From Rhizobium sp. WSM4643 (GTDB taxonomy: Bacteria; Pseudomonadota; Alphaproteobacteria; Rhizobiales; Rhizobiaceae): a DNA stretch of 64,000 bases. Positions 1 through 7,214 of the stretch are shown here, one piece after another. The notes below the pieces were generated by a model. That model searched no databases. It was not told where the DNA came from and saw nothing but the letters and a program-made list of their open reading frames with translations. The position numbers were made by a program, and so were the translations under genes. The stretch covers positions 186,001-250,000 of the forward strand of contig NZ_CP104040.1 of NCBI RefSeq assembly GCF_025152745.1, written 5' to 3'. Each line of letters begins with the position of its first letter. The first letter of the stretch is position 1.

Positions 1-599
1 ATATGGGCGCCGAGTTCCAGCGGCTTCTGGAAGAGCGGCGTCGCAAAGACGTTGTCGACGACGACCTTGGCGCCGATCTGGTTGGCGAGCTTGGCGACGC
101 CTGCGATATCGATCACTTCGAGCGTCGGGTTGGTCGGGCTTTCCAGGAAGAACACCTTGGTCTTTGGCGTGATCGCCTTTTCCCAGTTCGCCAGATCCCG
201 GCCGTCGATCAGCGTGCAGTCGATGCCGTATTTCGGCGCCAACGTCTCGACGACCCAGCGGCACGAACCGAAGAGGGCGCGGGCGGCGACGATATGATCG
301 CCTGATTTCAGCTGGCAGAGGATTGCCGCGGTGACGGCGGCCATGCCGGAAGCGGTGGCGCGGGCGTCTTCGGCGCCTTCGAGCATGCACATGCGCTTTT
401 CGAACATGTCGTTGGTCGGGCTGCCGTAGCGGGCGTAGATGAAGCCCTCCGTCTCGCCTTTGAAGCGGGCTTCGGCCGCCTCCGATGTCTCGTAAACGAA
501 GCCTTGGGTGAGATAGATTGCCTCGGACGTCTCGCCATATTGCGAACGCAGCGTGCCACCGTGGACGAGTTGGGTTGCCGGGCGCCAGGTCTTGCTCAT
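1..599 (-). CDS. metZ: O-succinylhomoserine sulfhydrylase, C-terminus beyond left edge
   Basis: PLP enzyme of methionine biosynthesis that makes homocysteine from O-succinylhomoserine and sulfide. The minus-strand frame opens MSKTWRPATQLVHGG and carries the Cys/Met-metabolism PLP family hallmarks: QGFVYETSE, YARYGSPT, the SGMAA turn, FLESPTNPTLEVIDI and the cofactor aspartate region VVDNVFATP. About 199 residues are visible; the PLP lysine and the rest lie off the window. ATG at 599 follows a GAAGGTGA ribosome binding site. The upstream SAM-II riboswitch fits a methionine gene and favours metZ over metB/metC-type relatives, which share the fold. Confidence 0.9.
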   Translation of the reverse strand, partial: MSKTWRPATQLVHGGTLRSQYGETSEAIYLTQGFVYETSEAAEARFKGETEGFIYARYGSPTNDMFEKRMCMLEGAEDARATASGMAAVTAAILCQLKSGDHIVAARALFGSCRWVVETLAPKYGIDCTLIDGRDLANWEKAITPKTKVFFLESPTNPTLEVIDIAGVAKLANQIGAKVVVDNVFATPLFQKPLELGAH

Positions 600-618
600 G
601 CCATCACCTTCACATAAC

Positions 619-646
619 AAAAAAACCGGTCGCAAAAGCAGACCGG
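619..646 (-). terminator. Intrinsic attenuator of the metZ leader
   Basis: Read on the minus strand, CCGGTC (641-646) pairs with GACCGG (626-631) around a loop rich in T, and seven T follow (619-625). This is a classic rho-independent terminator between the SAM-II aptamer and the metZ start. The upstream arm can pair instead with GACCGG at 654-659, giving an exclusive antiterminator. Confidence 0.85.
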
Positions 647-653
647 TTTCAAC

Positions 654-713
654 CCGGTCTTTTTAGCCACTTGTTTAACGTGGCTGCAAGCCGACCGGCC
701 AAATCACCACGGG
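654..713 (-). promoter_or_regulatory. SAM-II riboswitch (metA RNA motif)
   Basis: The minus strand reads CCCGTGGTGATTTGG, then CGGCTTGCAGCCACGTTAAA, then GTGGCTAAAAAG, which matches the SAM-II consensus. P1 is CGTGG (707-711) with CCACG (679-683). The pseudoknot P2 pairs CCGGTC (693-698) with GACCGG (654-659). SAM-II aptamers occur upstream of metA/metX/metZ in alphaproteobacteria. The 3' pseudoknot strand is also the 5' arm of the antiterminator, so SAM binding should release the terminator and switch metZ off. Confidence 0.93.
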
Positions 714-721
714 ATAATTCT

Positions 722-750
722 GCAATACTGCTGTTAGCTGCTTGCGTCAA
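722..750 (-). promoter_or_regulatory. Candidate sigma-70 promoter of the metZ leader
   Basis: On the minus strand a TTGACG -35 (745-750) is separated by 17 bases from TATTGC (722-727) as -10. Transcription would start near 714-716, right at the 5' edge of the SAM-II aptamer, which is where a riboswitch leader should begin. The dcd promoter must share this 80-base space. Inferred from spacing and consensus only. Confidence 0.6.
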
Positions 751-793
751 TTCCCCGAGTTTGGTTTTGTCGGCGGCAAATGATGGATGAGGC

Positions 794-1888
794 ATGATGG
801 CTCGCGAAACGGGAATTCTGGCGGATCGCGCGATCTCCGCGCTGTTCGAAACGGGGCGTCTGATCTCCGAACGGGAGCTGGACCGCGACCAGATCCAGCC
901 GGCAAGCCTCGACCTGCGCTTGGGCGCCAAGGCTTTTCGCGTGCGCGCCAGCTTCATGCCCGGCCCCTCGCACCTGGTTGCCGACAAGCTCGACCGGCTG
1001 AGCCTGCATGTGATCGACCTCTCCGAGGGGGCGGTGCTCGAAACCGGCTGCGTCTATATCGTGCCGCTGATGGAGAGCCTGGCCCTGCCGGCCGACATGT
1101 CGGCCTCGGCCAATCCGAAGAGCTCGACCGGGCGCCTCGATATCTTCACCCGCGTCATCACCGATTACGCCCAGGAATTCGACAAGATCCCGGCAGGCTA
1201 TTCCGGCCCGCTCTATCTCGAAATCAGCCCGCGCACCTTCCCGATCGTCGTGCGCCGCGGCTCGCGCCTGTCGCAGATCCGTTTCCGCGTCGGTCAGGCC
1301 CTGCTCGGCGAGCCCGAACTGTTGAAGCTGCATGAAAGCGAGACGCTGGTGGCCAGCAAGCTGCCCAACGTATCAGGCGGCGGCATCGCCCTGTCGATCG
1401 ACCTCGCCGGGGACAAGGACGGCCTGATCGGCTATCGCGGCAAACATCACACCGCCGTCGTCGATGTCGACAAGAAGGCCGAGCACGACCTCTTCGATTT
1501 CTGGGAACCGCTCCACAGCCGCGGCCGCAACGAGCTGATCCTCGATCCCGACGAGTTCTATATCCTCGTCTCGCGCGAGGCCGTGCACGTGCCGCCGGAT
1601 TATGCCGCCGAGATGACTCCGTTCGATCCGCTGGTCGGCGAATTCCGCGTCCATTATGCCGGCTTCTTCGATCCGGGCTTCGGCCACGCGCCTGCCGGCG
1701 GACGCGGCAGCCGCGCCGTGCTCGAAGTCCGCAGCCACGAAGTGCCCTTCATCCTCGAAGACGGCCAGATCGTCGGCCGCCTCGTCTACGAACACATGCA
1801 GGAAAAGCCCGCAAGCCTCTACGGCTCCGGCCTCGGCTCCAACTACCAGGCCCAGGGCCTCAAACTCTCGAAGCACTTCCGCATCTGA
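794..1888 (+). CDS. dcd: 2'-deoxycytidine 5'-triphosphate deaminase, long (double-domain) form
   Basis: Deaminates dCTP to dUTP, feeding dTMP synthesis. The 364-residue product contains the DCD/dUTPase trimer motifs: PASLDLRLG near residue 36, ANPKSSTGRLD near 110 (substrate-binding Ser-Ser-Thr-Gly-Arg) and YLEISPRTFPIVVRRGSRLSQIRF near 145. A second DCD-like half follows (DEFYILVSRE, FDPGFG, QIVGRLVYE). Classical E. coli Dcd is about 190 residues, so this is the duplicated version common in Rhizobiales. ATG 794 follows GATGAGG; ATG 797 is the alternative. The gene diverges from metZ. Confidence 0.9.
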   Translation: MMARETGILADRAISALFETGRLISERELDRDQIQPASLDLRLGAKAFRVRASFMPGPSHLVADKLDRLSLHVIDLSEGAVLETGCVYIVPLMESLALPADMSASANPKSSTGRLDIFTRVITDYAQEFDKIPAGYSGPLYLEISPRTFPIVVRRGSRLSQIRFRVGQALLGEPELLKLHESETLVASKLPNVSGGGIALSIDLAGDKDGLIGYRGKHHTAVVDVDKKAEHDLFDFWEPLHSRGRNELILDPDEFYILVSREAVHVPPDYAAEMTPFDPLVGEFRVHYAGFFDPGFGHAPAGGRGSRAVLEVRSHEVPFILEDGQIVGRLVYEHMQEKPASLYGSGLGSNYQAQGLKLSKHFRI

Positions 1889-1947
1889 AGCGTTGCGTCA
1901 GGCGCGACTTGACAGCGGCCCCTATCTGTTGGAAATCTCGCTTCATC

Positions 1948-2021
1948 GCGGGTGTAGCTCAATGGTAGAGCAGCAGCTTCCCAAGCTGAATACGAGGGTT
2001 CGATTCCCTTCACCCGCTCCA
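1948..2021 (+). tRNA. tRNA-Gly (anticodon CCC)
   Basis: A cloverleaf can be drawn: acceptor GCGGGTG/CACCCGC, D-arm GCTC/GAGC with loop AATGGTA, anticodon stem CAGC/GCTG with loop TTCCCAA (anticodon CCC), T-arm AGGG/CCCT around TTCGATT, discriminator T and an encoded CCA (2019-2021). tRNA 3' ends often serve as integration sites, and the atypical five-gene cluster begins just downstream, but I found no duplicate of the tRNA 3' end in the window. Confidence 0.95.
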
Positions 2022-2255
2022 GCTGCCTTTCCAACCATGTCCAGCATCAGCGTGCCTATTGTCTCAGCATATGTACATGGGTTCGACCAACGGTCCTATC
2101 GAACCCCACGGTGAGGAGGCGGCCCCTAATCGCGCTGCCATAATTACTCGCGAGGCTCCGAAGACAAAAAGCCGGGTCGCTGGGGCAGATACCAAATCAT
2201 TTTACAGCAAGTCCTCATTAGAGGAGGCGCCTGCAAGCTTCGAACCATCGTCCGG
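2022..2255. other. Spacer between tRNA-Gly and the stator-like cluster
   Basis: 234 bases with no convincing gene, hairpin terminator or repeat. Short frames here have no ribosome binding site and low-complexity translations. This is the downstream boundary of the AT-richer cluster. Confidence 0.5.
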
Positions 2256-3284
2256 CTAGGGCCTCCGCAAGGCAATCTTCAAAATTCGGACTAGTAATGA
2301 AGCGCCAAGGAAAAAAATAATGCCCAACTGGCTTGTCTTCATCGCCATACTTATCTCTCCGGTAATCGGTCCTATAAGGGTAGCCTTTTGAAGGCTGTTG
2401 GAAATGTCGATGCCCCCGAGCACCCACAACGCTTCCCCCATTCCGAAAATCGTCCCCAAGAATCCAACGTATGGCACAAGGTCAACAACTGTTTCGGTAG
2501 CACTAATCGCGAAGAGTACTGTCGAGAAACCAAGTATCGAAAGCGAAATTTCGAAAGCGAAGACCAACATGCAAAAGACGCTCAGCACGACAATTAGCTG
2601 CTCGACTGGCCCTGAGATCAATCGAAGCCAGTAATAACGGTGTCCCCATGATGTTAAGCCGTTGCAGCTGTCTATCTCATTGGTAGTGGTCAGTGCGATT
2701 TCTTGAGCTTCCTCAGCTTTCAAATGGCTCGATTTCTGGCCGGACAATTGAGTAGCTAAAGCAGATAGTTCCGCTCGAAGGGGGCCCTTTGGTCGGTCGA
2801 ATGACACGCCCATATTATGGGAAAAGAACGCGCCGTAACTTTTGAAACTGACCAGCGGAAAGGTTTTTAGCGGGCCGAAACGTTGTACAGAGTCCAAAAG
2901 AAAGGGATTTGGGACGACTTCGAGAATGAGACCGTCTGGTCCAAGTTGGCTTTTGGCGGTCCATACTATGCGGGGAGTGGGCGCACCTACGGACGCCTTG
3001 AGTTCGCAACTACCGGCCTCGTAGTCACTCCGTTCTATAAACGTAATATCAGAAGCCGTTACCCAGGTGACTGTCTTAGTGATCGGCCTGATCGACTGGT
3101 AGTAGCTCCCCCCGCCGGACGTTGAGTAATAATAAATGAATCCACTTGTGATCCACCAGGCTATTGCGAACAATAAGGGAAAAATAAAGTACCGCAGGCC
3201 CGCAATTCGTGCGGATTTCCTCAGGGCAATCTTTATGCGGATCCATAGGTCATGGATACTTTCGGCTGCTTGATTAGCTCCCAC
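2256..3284 (-). CDS. MotA/TolQ/ExbB-type proton-channel membrane protein
   Basis: Last gene of the five-gene cluster, about 342 residues. A first membrane span (FPLLFAIAWWITSGFIYYY) is followed by an extracytoplasmic domain of roughly 160 residues and then at least three more spans. The C-terminal part carries the family signature VDLVPYVGFLGTIFGMGEA followed by ISMAMKTSQLGIIFFL, equivalent to the P..G.LGT..G and AL.TT..GL..A segments of ExbB/TolQ. Such proteins form the channel that converts proton (or sodium) flow into work with ExbD/TolR partners. GTG 3284, preceded by GGGAG inside the end of the previous gene, is preferred to the in-frame TTG at 3308, which lacks a ribosome binding site. 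The large external insert after span 1 is unusual. Confidence 0.75.
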   Translation of the reverse strand: MGANQAAESIHDLWIRIKIALRKSARIAGLRYFIFPLLFAIAWWITSGFIYYYSTSGGGSYYQSIRPITKTVTWVTASDITFIERSDYEAGSCELKASVGAPTPRIVWTAKSQLGPDGLILEVVPNPFLLDSVQRFGPLKTFPLVSFKSYGAFFSHNMGVSFDRPKGPLRAELSALATQLSGQKSSHLKAEEAQEIALTTTNEIDSCNGLTSWGHRYYWLRLISGPVEQLIVVLSVFCMLVFAFEISLSILGFSTVLFAISATETVVDLVPYVGFLGTIFGMGEALWVLGGIDISNSLQKATLIGPITGEISMAMKTSQLGIIFFLGASLLVRILKIALRRP

Positions 3285-4125
3285 AATAAAGCACTCCCAA
3301 TTGGTCAATTGATGTGTCGACCGAGAAAAGCGCTTCTATTCGTCGCTGGTATCCCGTCGGTGAACCTGAACGGATGAATGTGGTGTTAACCGCATCGAGT
3401 GTTTCGATGTTTTTTCTTGCCTCCGATTCGTCGCATAGCTCGAATTCTGTGAGCGTGTGGAGATATTCGTCCTCTATAGTTGCTCTCGCAGGCGGGCCGG
3501 GTACGAGCCAGCCTCGTGGCCCCAAAACGAGGATCTCCGCACTTTTGACGCTAGATAGTCCGGCCACATTCCACTGGAGAAAGTTTGAGGGATAATCTCC
3601 CGGAAACCCGACGACCTTACGAATTGATGTTAGTCTGCCCGGTGACATTGCGTAGCCAGTGACTGCCTGTCCGTCCTGAGCAGCTATCACGAGGTTGGGC
3701 GTACCAGCGTCGTCTTTGAAGAGCGACGCTATACAGAGCGGTCCAAGGTTAAGATTCGCGAAATCGCGCATAATACCAAGCACTTGTGGCTCTATCGTTG
3801 ATGGATTGAAAGTTGTGGTGGTGGGCCCTGTAGCGTCCGCTGTGGGAATGGGGTCAAAACCGAGGTGGACGCTACAGGACATATCCTTCTCAGCCGCTGT
3901 CCAAATTTGTTCTTGGGCGTTTGGAGTCCTTGCGATTGTGATTGGCTCGCAATCGATTGTAATAAGCGGAGGGATCGGCAAGCCTGTGCGCCACGTGTTG
4001 TGTTGGGCTAATGTCCACGAGTGAATAACATCGTCGCCAGTTAGGGGCGAGCAGGCCCAGACCGAACTAGTAAATAGTACCATTAATAGTGGTGCTATCA
4101 GGAAGCTTAAAATTCGCCTCTGCAT
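3274..4125 (-). CDS. Secreted cysteine-containing protein of the stator-like cluster, unknown function
   Basis: About 283 residues. It starts with a clear signal peptide (QRRILSFLIAPLLMVLFTSS, then VWA/C), so the mature protein is periplasmic or, if the cysteine right after VWA is lipidated, membrane anchored; the lipobox fit is poor. Six cysteines (ACSP, DCEP, SCSV, LCIA, LCDE, YCGS) suggest disulfides. No family recognised. ATG 4125 is nine bases from GGAG and is preferred to ATG 4134, which touches it. It overlaps the genes on both sides, so translational coupling with the channel and plug genes is likely. Probably an exported client or cap of the machine (inference). Confidence 0.6.
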   Translation of the reverse strand: MQRRILSFLIAPLLMVLFTSSVWACSPLTGDDVIHSWTLAQHNTWRTGLPIPPLITIDCEPITIARTPNAQEQIWTAAEKDMSCSVHLGFDPIPTADATGPTTTTFNPSTIEPQVLGIMRDFANLNLGPLCIASLFKDDAGTPNLVIAAQDGQAVTGYAMSPGRLTSIRKVVGFPGDYPSNFLQWNVAGLSSVKSAEILVLGPRGWLVPGPPARATIEDEYLHTLTEFELCDESEARKNIETLDAVNTTFIRSGSPTGYQRRIEALFSVDTSIDQLGVLYCGS

Positions 4126-4531
4126 GGCCCCCATCTCCTTCTAGGGTCACTCCTGCGCCGACTATAGCGAACTCGATAGATCGGATTTTCATTGGGACCA
4201 GTACGACCCGACTGACCTGCGTTGAAGCACTTGCCGCAATCGCAATCCCATCGAAAGTTTCCACCACGGTAAGGTCTTCCTCAGGGATTTCGTCTTCTCC
4301 CGCGAAGGCGGTCACGTGAAATTGCACAAGACGTGAGAGATCTATGCTGCTCTTTCCGGTCTTTTCGTAGAACGGAGTCTTGTCGAACGAGATCGAAATC
4401 ATCCCGTTTGATTTCGATGGTATTGCTGCGTATACCTCCTCGTCAGAAGGCTGAACGTATTGAAGTACGAAGAATACAATCGAAAGCATTATGAAAAAGT
4501 CCAACATAATGATTACGAGCGCTCTACTCAC
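4067..4531 (-). CDS. ExbD/TolR-like single-span protein (Asp version)
   Basis: 154 residues: a very short cytoplasmic N-terminus, one span (MLDFFIMLSIVFFVLQYV) and an external domain of about 120 residues. Asp11 at the start of the span sits where ExbD, TolR and MotB carry their proton-accepting Asp (pattern LxD followed by a hydrophobic run ending FF). GTG 4531 overlaps the TGA of the preceding gene (GTGA), with GGAG nine bases upstream. The external part does not obviously look like the usual ExbD fold. Predicted to plug into the ExbB-like protein encoded two genes downstream. Confidence 0.65.
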   Translation of the reverse strand: MSRALVIIMLDFFIMLSIVFFVLQYVQPSDEEVYAAIPSKSNGMISISFDKTPFYEKTGKSSIDLSRLVQFHVTAFAGEDEIPEEDLTVVETFDGIAIAASASTQVSRVVLVPMKIRSIEFAIVGAGVTLEGDGGHAEANFKLPDSTTINGTIY

Positions 4532-5340
4532 TCTGTTTCACTCCTTTTGCCATCTTTGATAGCGCGGAGATTTTCCGTTGTTATGTCAAAACCGGACGTT
4601 ATTTTGAGTCCAAATCGCCTCAGAGGGTTCTTTACTGGAAGGCGACGGGCGCTATCTTCATACAGCAGCCCTCCTAAGTCGGGTTCATCCATCTGCGACT
4701 TGTGATAGTCGGCAACATATGTCCTTTCCAAGTCAACATTCGTCCCGCGCAGCTTTAAGGTCAAAATGACGGGATGTGGGTACTCTAAGTCAGAGTCCTG
4801 ATGGCTAGAATCTTGATCCAAAGTACAGGGGCATAGAAAGACGGATAAATCAAAAGGTCTCTCTTCGGGCTCTAGTTCGCCGGATATCATAACATTATTA
4901 TCGACCTGGCCTTTATAGACTGTTGCAGTAAGTCCTTTGGTTGTTTTTACATAAGATCGGAATTCATCCAGGCCCGTCCCCGCAGCGCCGAATAAGTTCC
5001 TCAGCATCTTCCCTTCTAAGGAAACTTCCTCCGGCGGCATGTGCGGCGTACTTACGCCGGTCTCGAAGTGATACGGCCACGGGACCCAGGGAAGAGGGCA
5101 CCCTTGCTTTCCGCCCAGGGAGAGGAGCGCATCTCCAATTTGCACCAGGTCCACGTGGTAAGTCGTATTTTTTGCAGTCGAGATTTGAGAGATGTCGAGA
5201 AGCAGCGTTGCCTTTCCAACCCCAGACTTGGCGGACGAGTCGGACATCCCAGCGATAACATACTGGAGCATAAATAGCAGGCATAGAACAATAAATGCCT
5301 CTATTAATACCACGTTACCTTTTTTTCCACCGCCCGCCAT
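4528..5340 (-). CDS. Second ExbD/TolR-like single-span protein (Glu version)
   Basis: 270 residues: a short basic N-terminus (AGGGKKGN), one span (VVLIEAFIVLCLLFMLQYVI) and a large external domain. The span aligns by eye with that of the next gene: LIEAFIVLCLLFMLQYV against MLDFFIMLSIVFFVLQYV. Glu14 occupies the position of the conserved stator Asp. The two look like diverged paralogues that could form a heterodimer where TolR/ExbD form homodimers. The external domain has no family I recognise (a CPCTLD cysteine pair is notable). Nine bases separate it from the upstream gene, and it overlaps the next by four. Confidence 0.6.
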   Translation of the reverse strand: MAGGGKKGNVVLIEAFIVLCLLFMLQYVIAGMSDSSAKSGVGKATLLLDISQISTAKNTTYHVDLVQIGDALLSLGGKQGCPLPWVPWPYHFETGVSTPHMPPEEVSLEGKMLRNLFGAAGTGLDEFRSYVKTTKGLTATVYKGQVDNNVMISGELEPEERPFDLSVFLCPCTLDQDSSHQDSDLEYPHPVILTLKLRGTNVDLERTYVADYHKSQMDEPDLGGLLYEDSARRLPVKNPLRRFGLKITSGFDITTENLRAIKDGKRSETE

Positions 5341-5349
5341 CTGCGTGCT

Positions 5350-6708
5350 TCAGTAGCTGCCAGCGGTATATTGTCCAGGCTCAATACTTTCGATAATCGA
5401 TATCGGAGACTTCTTTCCCGCGAAGTCACCCTCAAACCTTAAGACAACATATCCTGACTTGGTTGTAAGCTCCCATTTATTAGCCGCCGTAAGATCGGTT
5501 AACTTCTCGGGAAGCTTCCAGTAGCCGCTTTGTTCAACAACGCCATCTAAAGCAATGCGGATGACTTCTTCCTTCGTGTCTCCACGTACCAAGACGAGCG
5601 ACTTAGTCGTTCTTGCGAGTAGCAGGTATATGTTTCCACCCGGCGCGCTAGGCTGCGCGAACACGAATTCAGGCTCCTTATATTTTTGCTTAAGGTCGTT
5701 GTCGTTTGCCGGCGCAGGGCTCTTAGCCGCCTCGCCTACTTTCGTCGAATCTGCAGAGCTTGCGCTTGGGCCGACTGCGGCAGTTTGGCCATCCTTCCCG
5801 GGTCCGCTTCCTTTATTTCCGTCGCCGGAGCCACCTCCGCCACTTCCGGCTACCATTGAAAGGCCAGTTGTTACGAGAGCCCATCCGTCAGCAATGTCGT
5901 AGCAAAATACAAGTACAAGCCCTGCCGCAACGAGGGCCAACCCAGCGACAAGAGCCCAGCTGTTTACGGCCTCCTTTGCTCCCTCTTCCTGCTTCTTCTG
6001 CTTTTGAGCGTCCTCTTTTTCCTTTTCTTTCTCTTTTTTTATTCTGTCGTGATCTTCCTTGCTAATCTTACTGTTTTTGAACTGTTCCTCGTTTGTTTTT
6101 AAGGCTTGATCGGCGTCCACAATCGTTTTGTCGAGAGCGGCAATATTCTGCTCAATCTTTGCTTTGGTCGCATCGTACTCAGCATAGCAGGCTTGGGCAT
6201 CTTGAGAGGCCTTTAGCTCTTCGGGCGCGGCTCCCTCGAGCTTGGTTGATGCCGTCGTGGTGCTATCAATTGCCTTGTTAGCGGCGTCGGCCTGAACGGA
6301 TATTACGGCTTCGCATCTCGTCCAAAATTCTGTTGGGAATATAGACTTGTATTGGCCTCTAGCAACACGATCACGTAGCTGGGCTAAGCTCTCCCTGCTT
6401 CGACTGAGGTTCTTCCGAGCCTGTTCAAGTTGTGCCCTTTTTTCACTGTTACTCAAAGGTGGCATAGGCTTCCCTTCGGCGCCAGCGGAGGCCTCCGGAG
6501 TAACCGTATTAAGGAGAGTCAAAATATCATTGACGACAGGATCTCCAACGTCGAATCCCTGCATAAACTCAGCAAGCTGGAGTTGAAACTTTTCGCCGAT
6601 AAACAATTTGAAAAACGCGTTGTCCTGAGTCTGCGGATGGGCTGTCGAGGTCAGAATAAATATGAAGGCAATAGTTGCTGACGCCAATTTCTTCGTATTC
6701 CAGGGCAT
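5350..6708 (-). CDS. Exported coiled-coil protein with internal membrane hairpin, first gene of stator-like cluster
   Basis: 452 residues. Order: signal peptide (KKLASATIAFIFILTSTAHPQ), an N-terminal region, a long charged coiled coil at about 75-235 (ending in a Lys/Glu run), two closely spaced hydrophobic segments (SWALVAGLALVAAGLVLVF and GWALVTTGLSMVAG), a Gly/Ser-rich linker near 285-330, and a C-terminal beta-rich domain. ATG 6708 has GGAGA six bases upstream; the in-frame TTG at 6723 lies before that site and is rejected. In Zorya the coiled-coil tail is fused to the MotA-like protein, whereas here a coiled-coil protein is a separate exported gene. Function unknown; an envelope-spanning scaffold is my inference. 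Confidence 0.65.
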   Translation of the reverse strand: MPWNTKKLASATIAFIFILTSTAHPQTQDNAFFKLFIGEKFQLQLAEFMQGFDVGDPVVNDILTLLNTVTPEASAGAEGKPMPPLSNSEKRAQLEQARKNLSRSRESLAQLRDRVARGQYKSIFPTEFWTRCEAVISVQADAANKAIDSTTTASTKLEGAAPEELKASQDAQACYAEYDATKAKIEQNIAALDKTIVDADQALKTNEEQFKNSKISKEDHDRIKKEKEKEKEDAQKQKKQEEGAKEAVNSWALVAGLALVAAGLVLVFCYDIADGWALVTTGLSMVAGSGGGGSGDGNKGSGPGKDGQTAAVGPSASSADSTKVGEAAKSPAPANDNDLKQKYKEPEFVFAQPSAPGGNIYLLLARTTKSLVLVRGDTKEEVIRIALDGVVEQSGYWKLPEKLTDLTAANKWELTTKSGYVVLRFEGDFAGKKSPISIIESIEPGQYTAGSY

Positions 6709-6730
6709 GACTAGTCTCCACAAAAAAATA

Positions 6731-6758
6731 CGAGTTTAAGGTGTGCAACCTTAACTCG
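6731..6758 (-). promoter_or_regulatory. Hairpin plus U-tract in the leader of the stator-like cluster
   Basis: Arms CGAG(T)TTAAGGT (6731-6742) and ACCTTAACTCG (6748-6758) enclose a five-base loop. On the minus strand the hairpin is followed by TATTTTTTT and then directly by the GGAGA ribosome binding site of the first gene. The shape is that of an intrinsic terminator lying between promoter and gene, so it may attenuate the operon. Upstream, 6759-6832 is very AT-rich and probably holds the promoter. Confidence 0.5.
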
Positions 6759-6912
6759 ACAGAAAGAATTTTCAACGAGAATCCTCTAACCAATTATAGT
6801 TATATTATATAGTATTACGTCTTAGAGATGTAATGAGTGAGACAAAGTTCTTATTTGTTCGGGGGGCGCTGGAGCGAACTCAAAACTGGATAAACTTGGG
6901 GGCAGGGTCAGT

Positions 6913-7090
6913 ATTGCCGATGCGCGATGATCAGGCTTCGGTCTTGCTGGATGATGTAGGTTTTCTCCACCTGGCGGCCGTACTGGTCGATGAAATCATG
7001 CGGGAAGGCGGAACCAACCGGCGATTTGGTGAGTTTGGTGCGCGGCTGGCCACTATAAGTGATGCTTCCGGGGTATGGGTTCGAGGCCCC
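6913..7090 (-). pseudogene. Decayed copy of the small lipoprotein gene at 14225-14503
   Basis: The minus strand encodes SITYSGQPRTKLTKSP, SAFPHDFIDQYGR and DRSLIIAHRQY, nearly identical to the intact protein, with DNA similarity running from about 6913 to 7090. An extra base near 7073 shifts the frame, the signal peptide and lipobox are gone, and a stop directly after HRQY removes the usual C-terminus (KPIRFFGD). No start or ribosome binding site remains. It marks one edge of the polysaccharide region. Confidence 0.8.
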
Positions 7091-7214
7091 GGCCGGCCGT
7101 TCGCCGCCTTTTGAAGGCGCTTCGCGATCTTTTATGAAAAGGGTTGCGCGCAGGAATCGGCGCCTACAAGGATACAGATGGCGCCTCGGCCGCGCGCAAC
7201 CCCTAGCTTCGCCT

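Noticed and set aside
2256..6708. Assignment of the five-gene cluster to Zorya
   Set aside because: The channel protein lacks the long fused tail of ZorA, the plug proteins lack an OmpA-like domain as in ZorB, and no ZorC, ZorD helicase or ZorE nuclease is present.
1948..7100. A tRNA-integrated genomic island with attL/attR
   Set aside because: The tRNA-Gly lies next to the atypical cluster, but no duplicate of the tRNA 3' end and no integrase gene were found in the window, so only proximity supports it.
6833..7114. Plus-strand frame of 93 residues beside the stator-like cluster
   Set aside because: It is the antisense of the decayed lipoprotein copy (6913-7090). The same antisense text appears opposite the intact gene at 14225-14503, so the plus-strand frame is a shadow.
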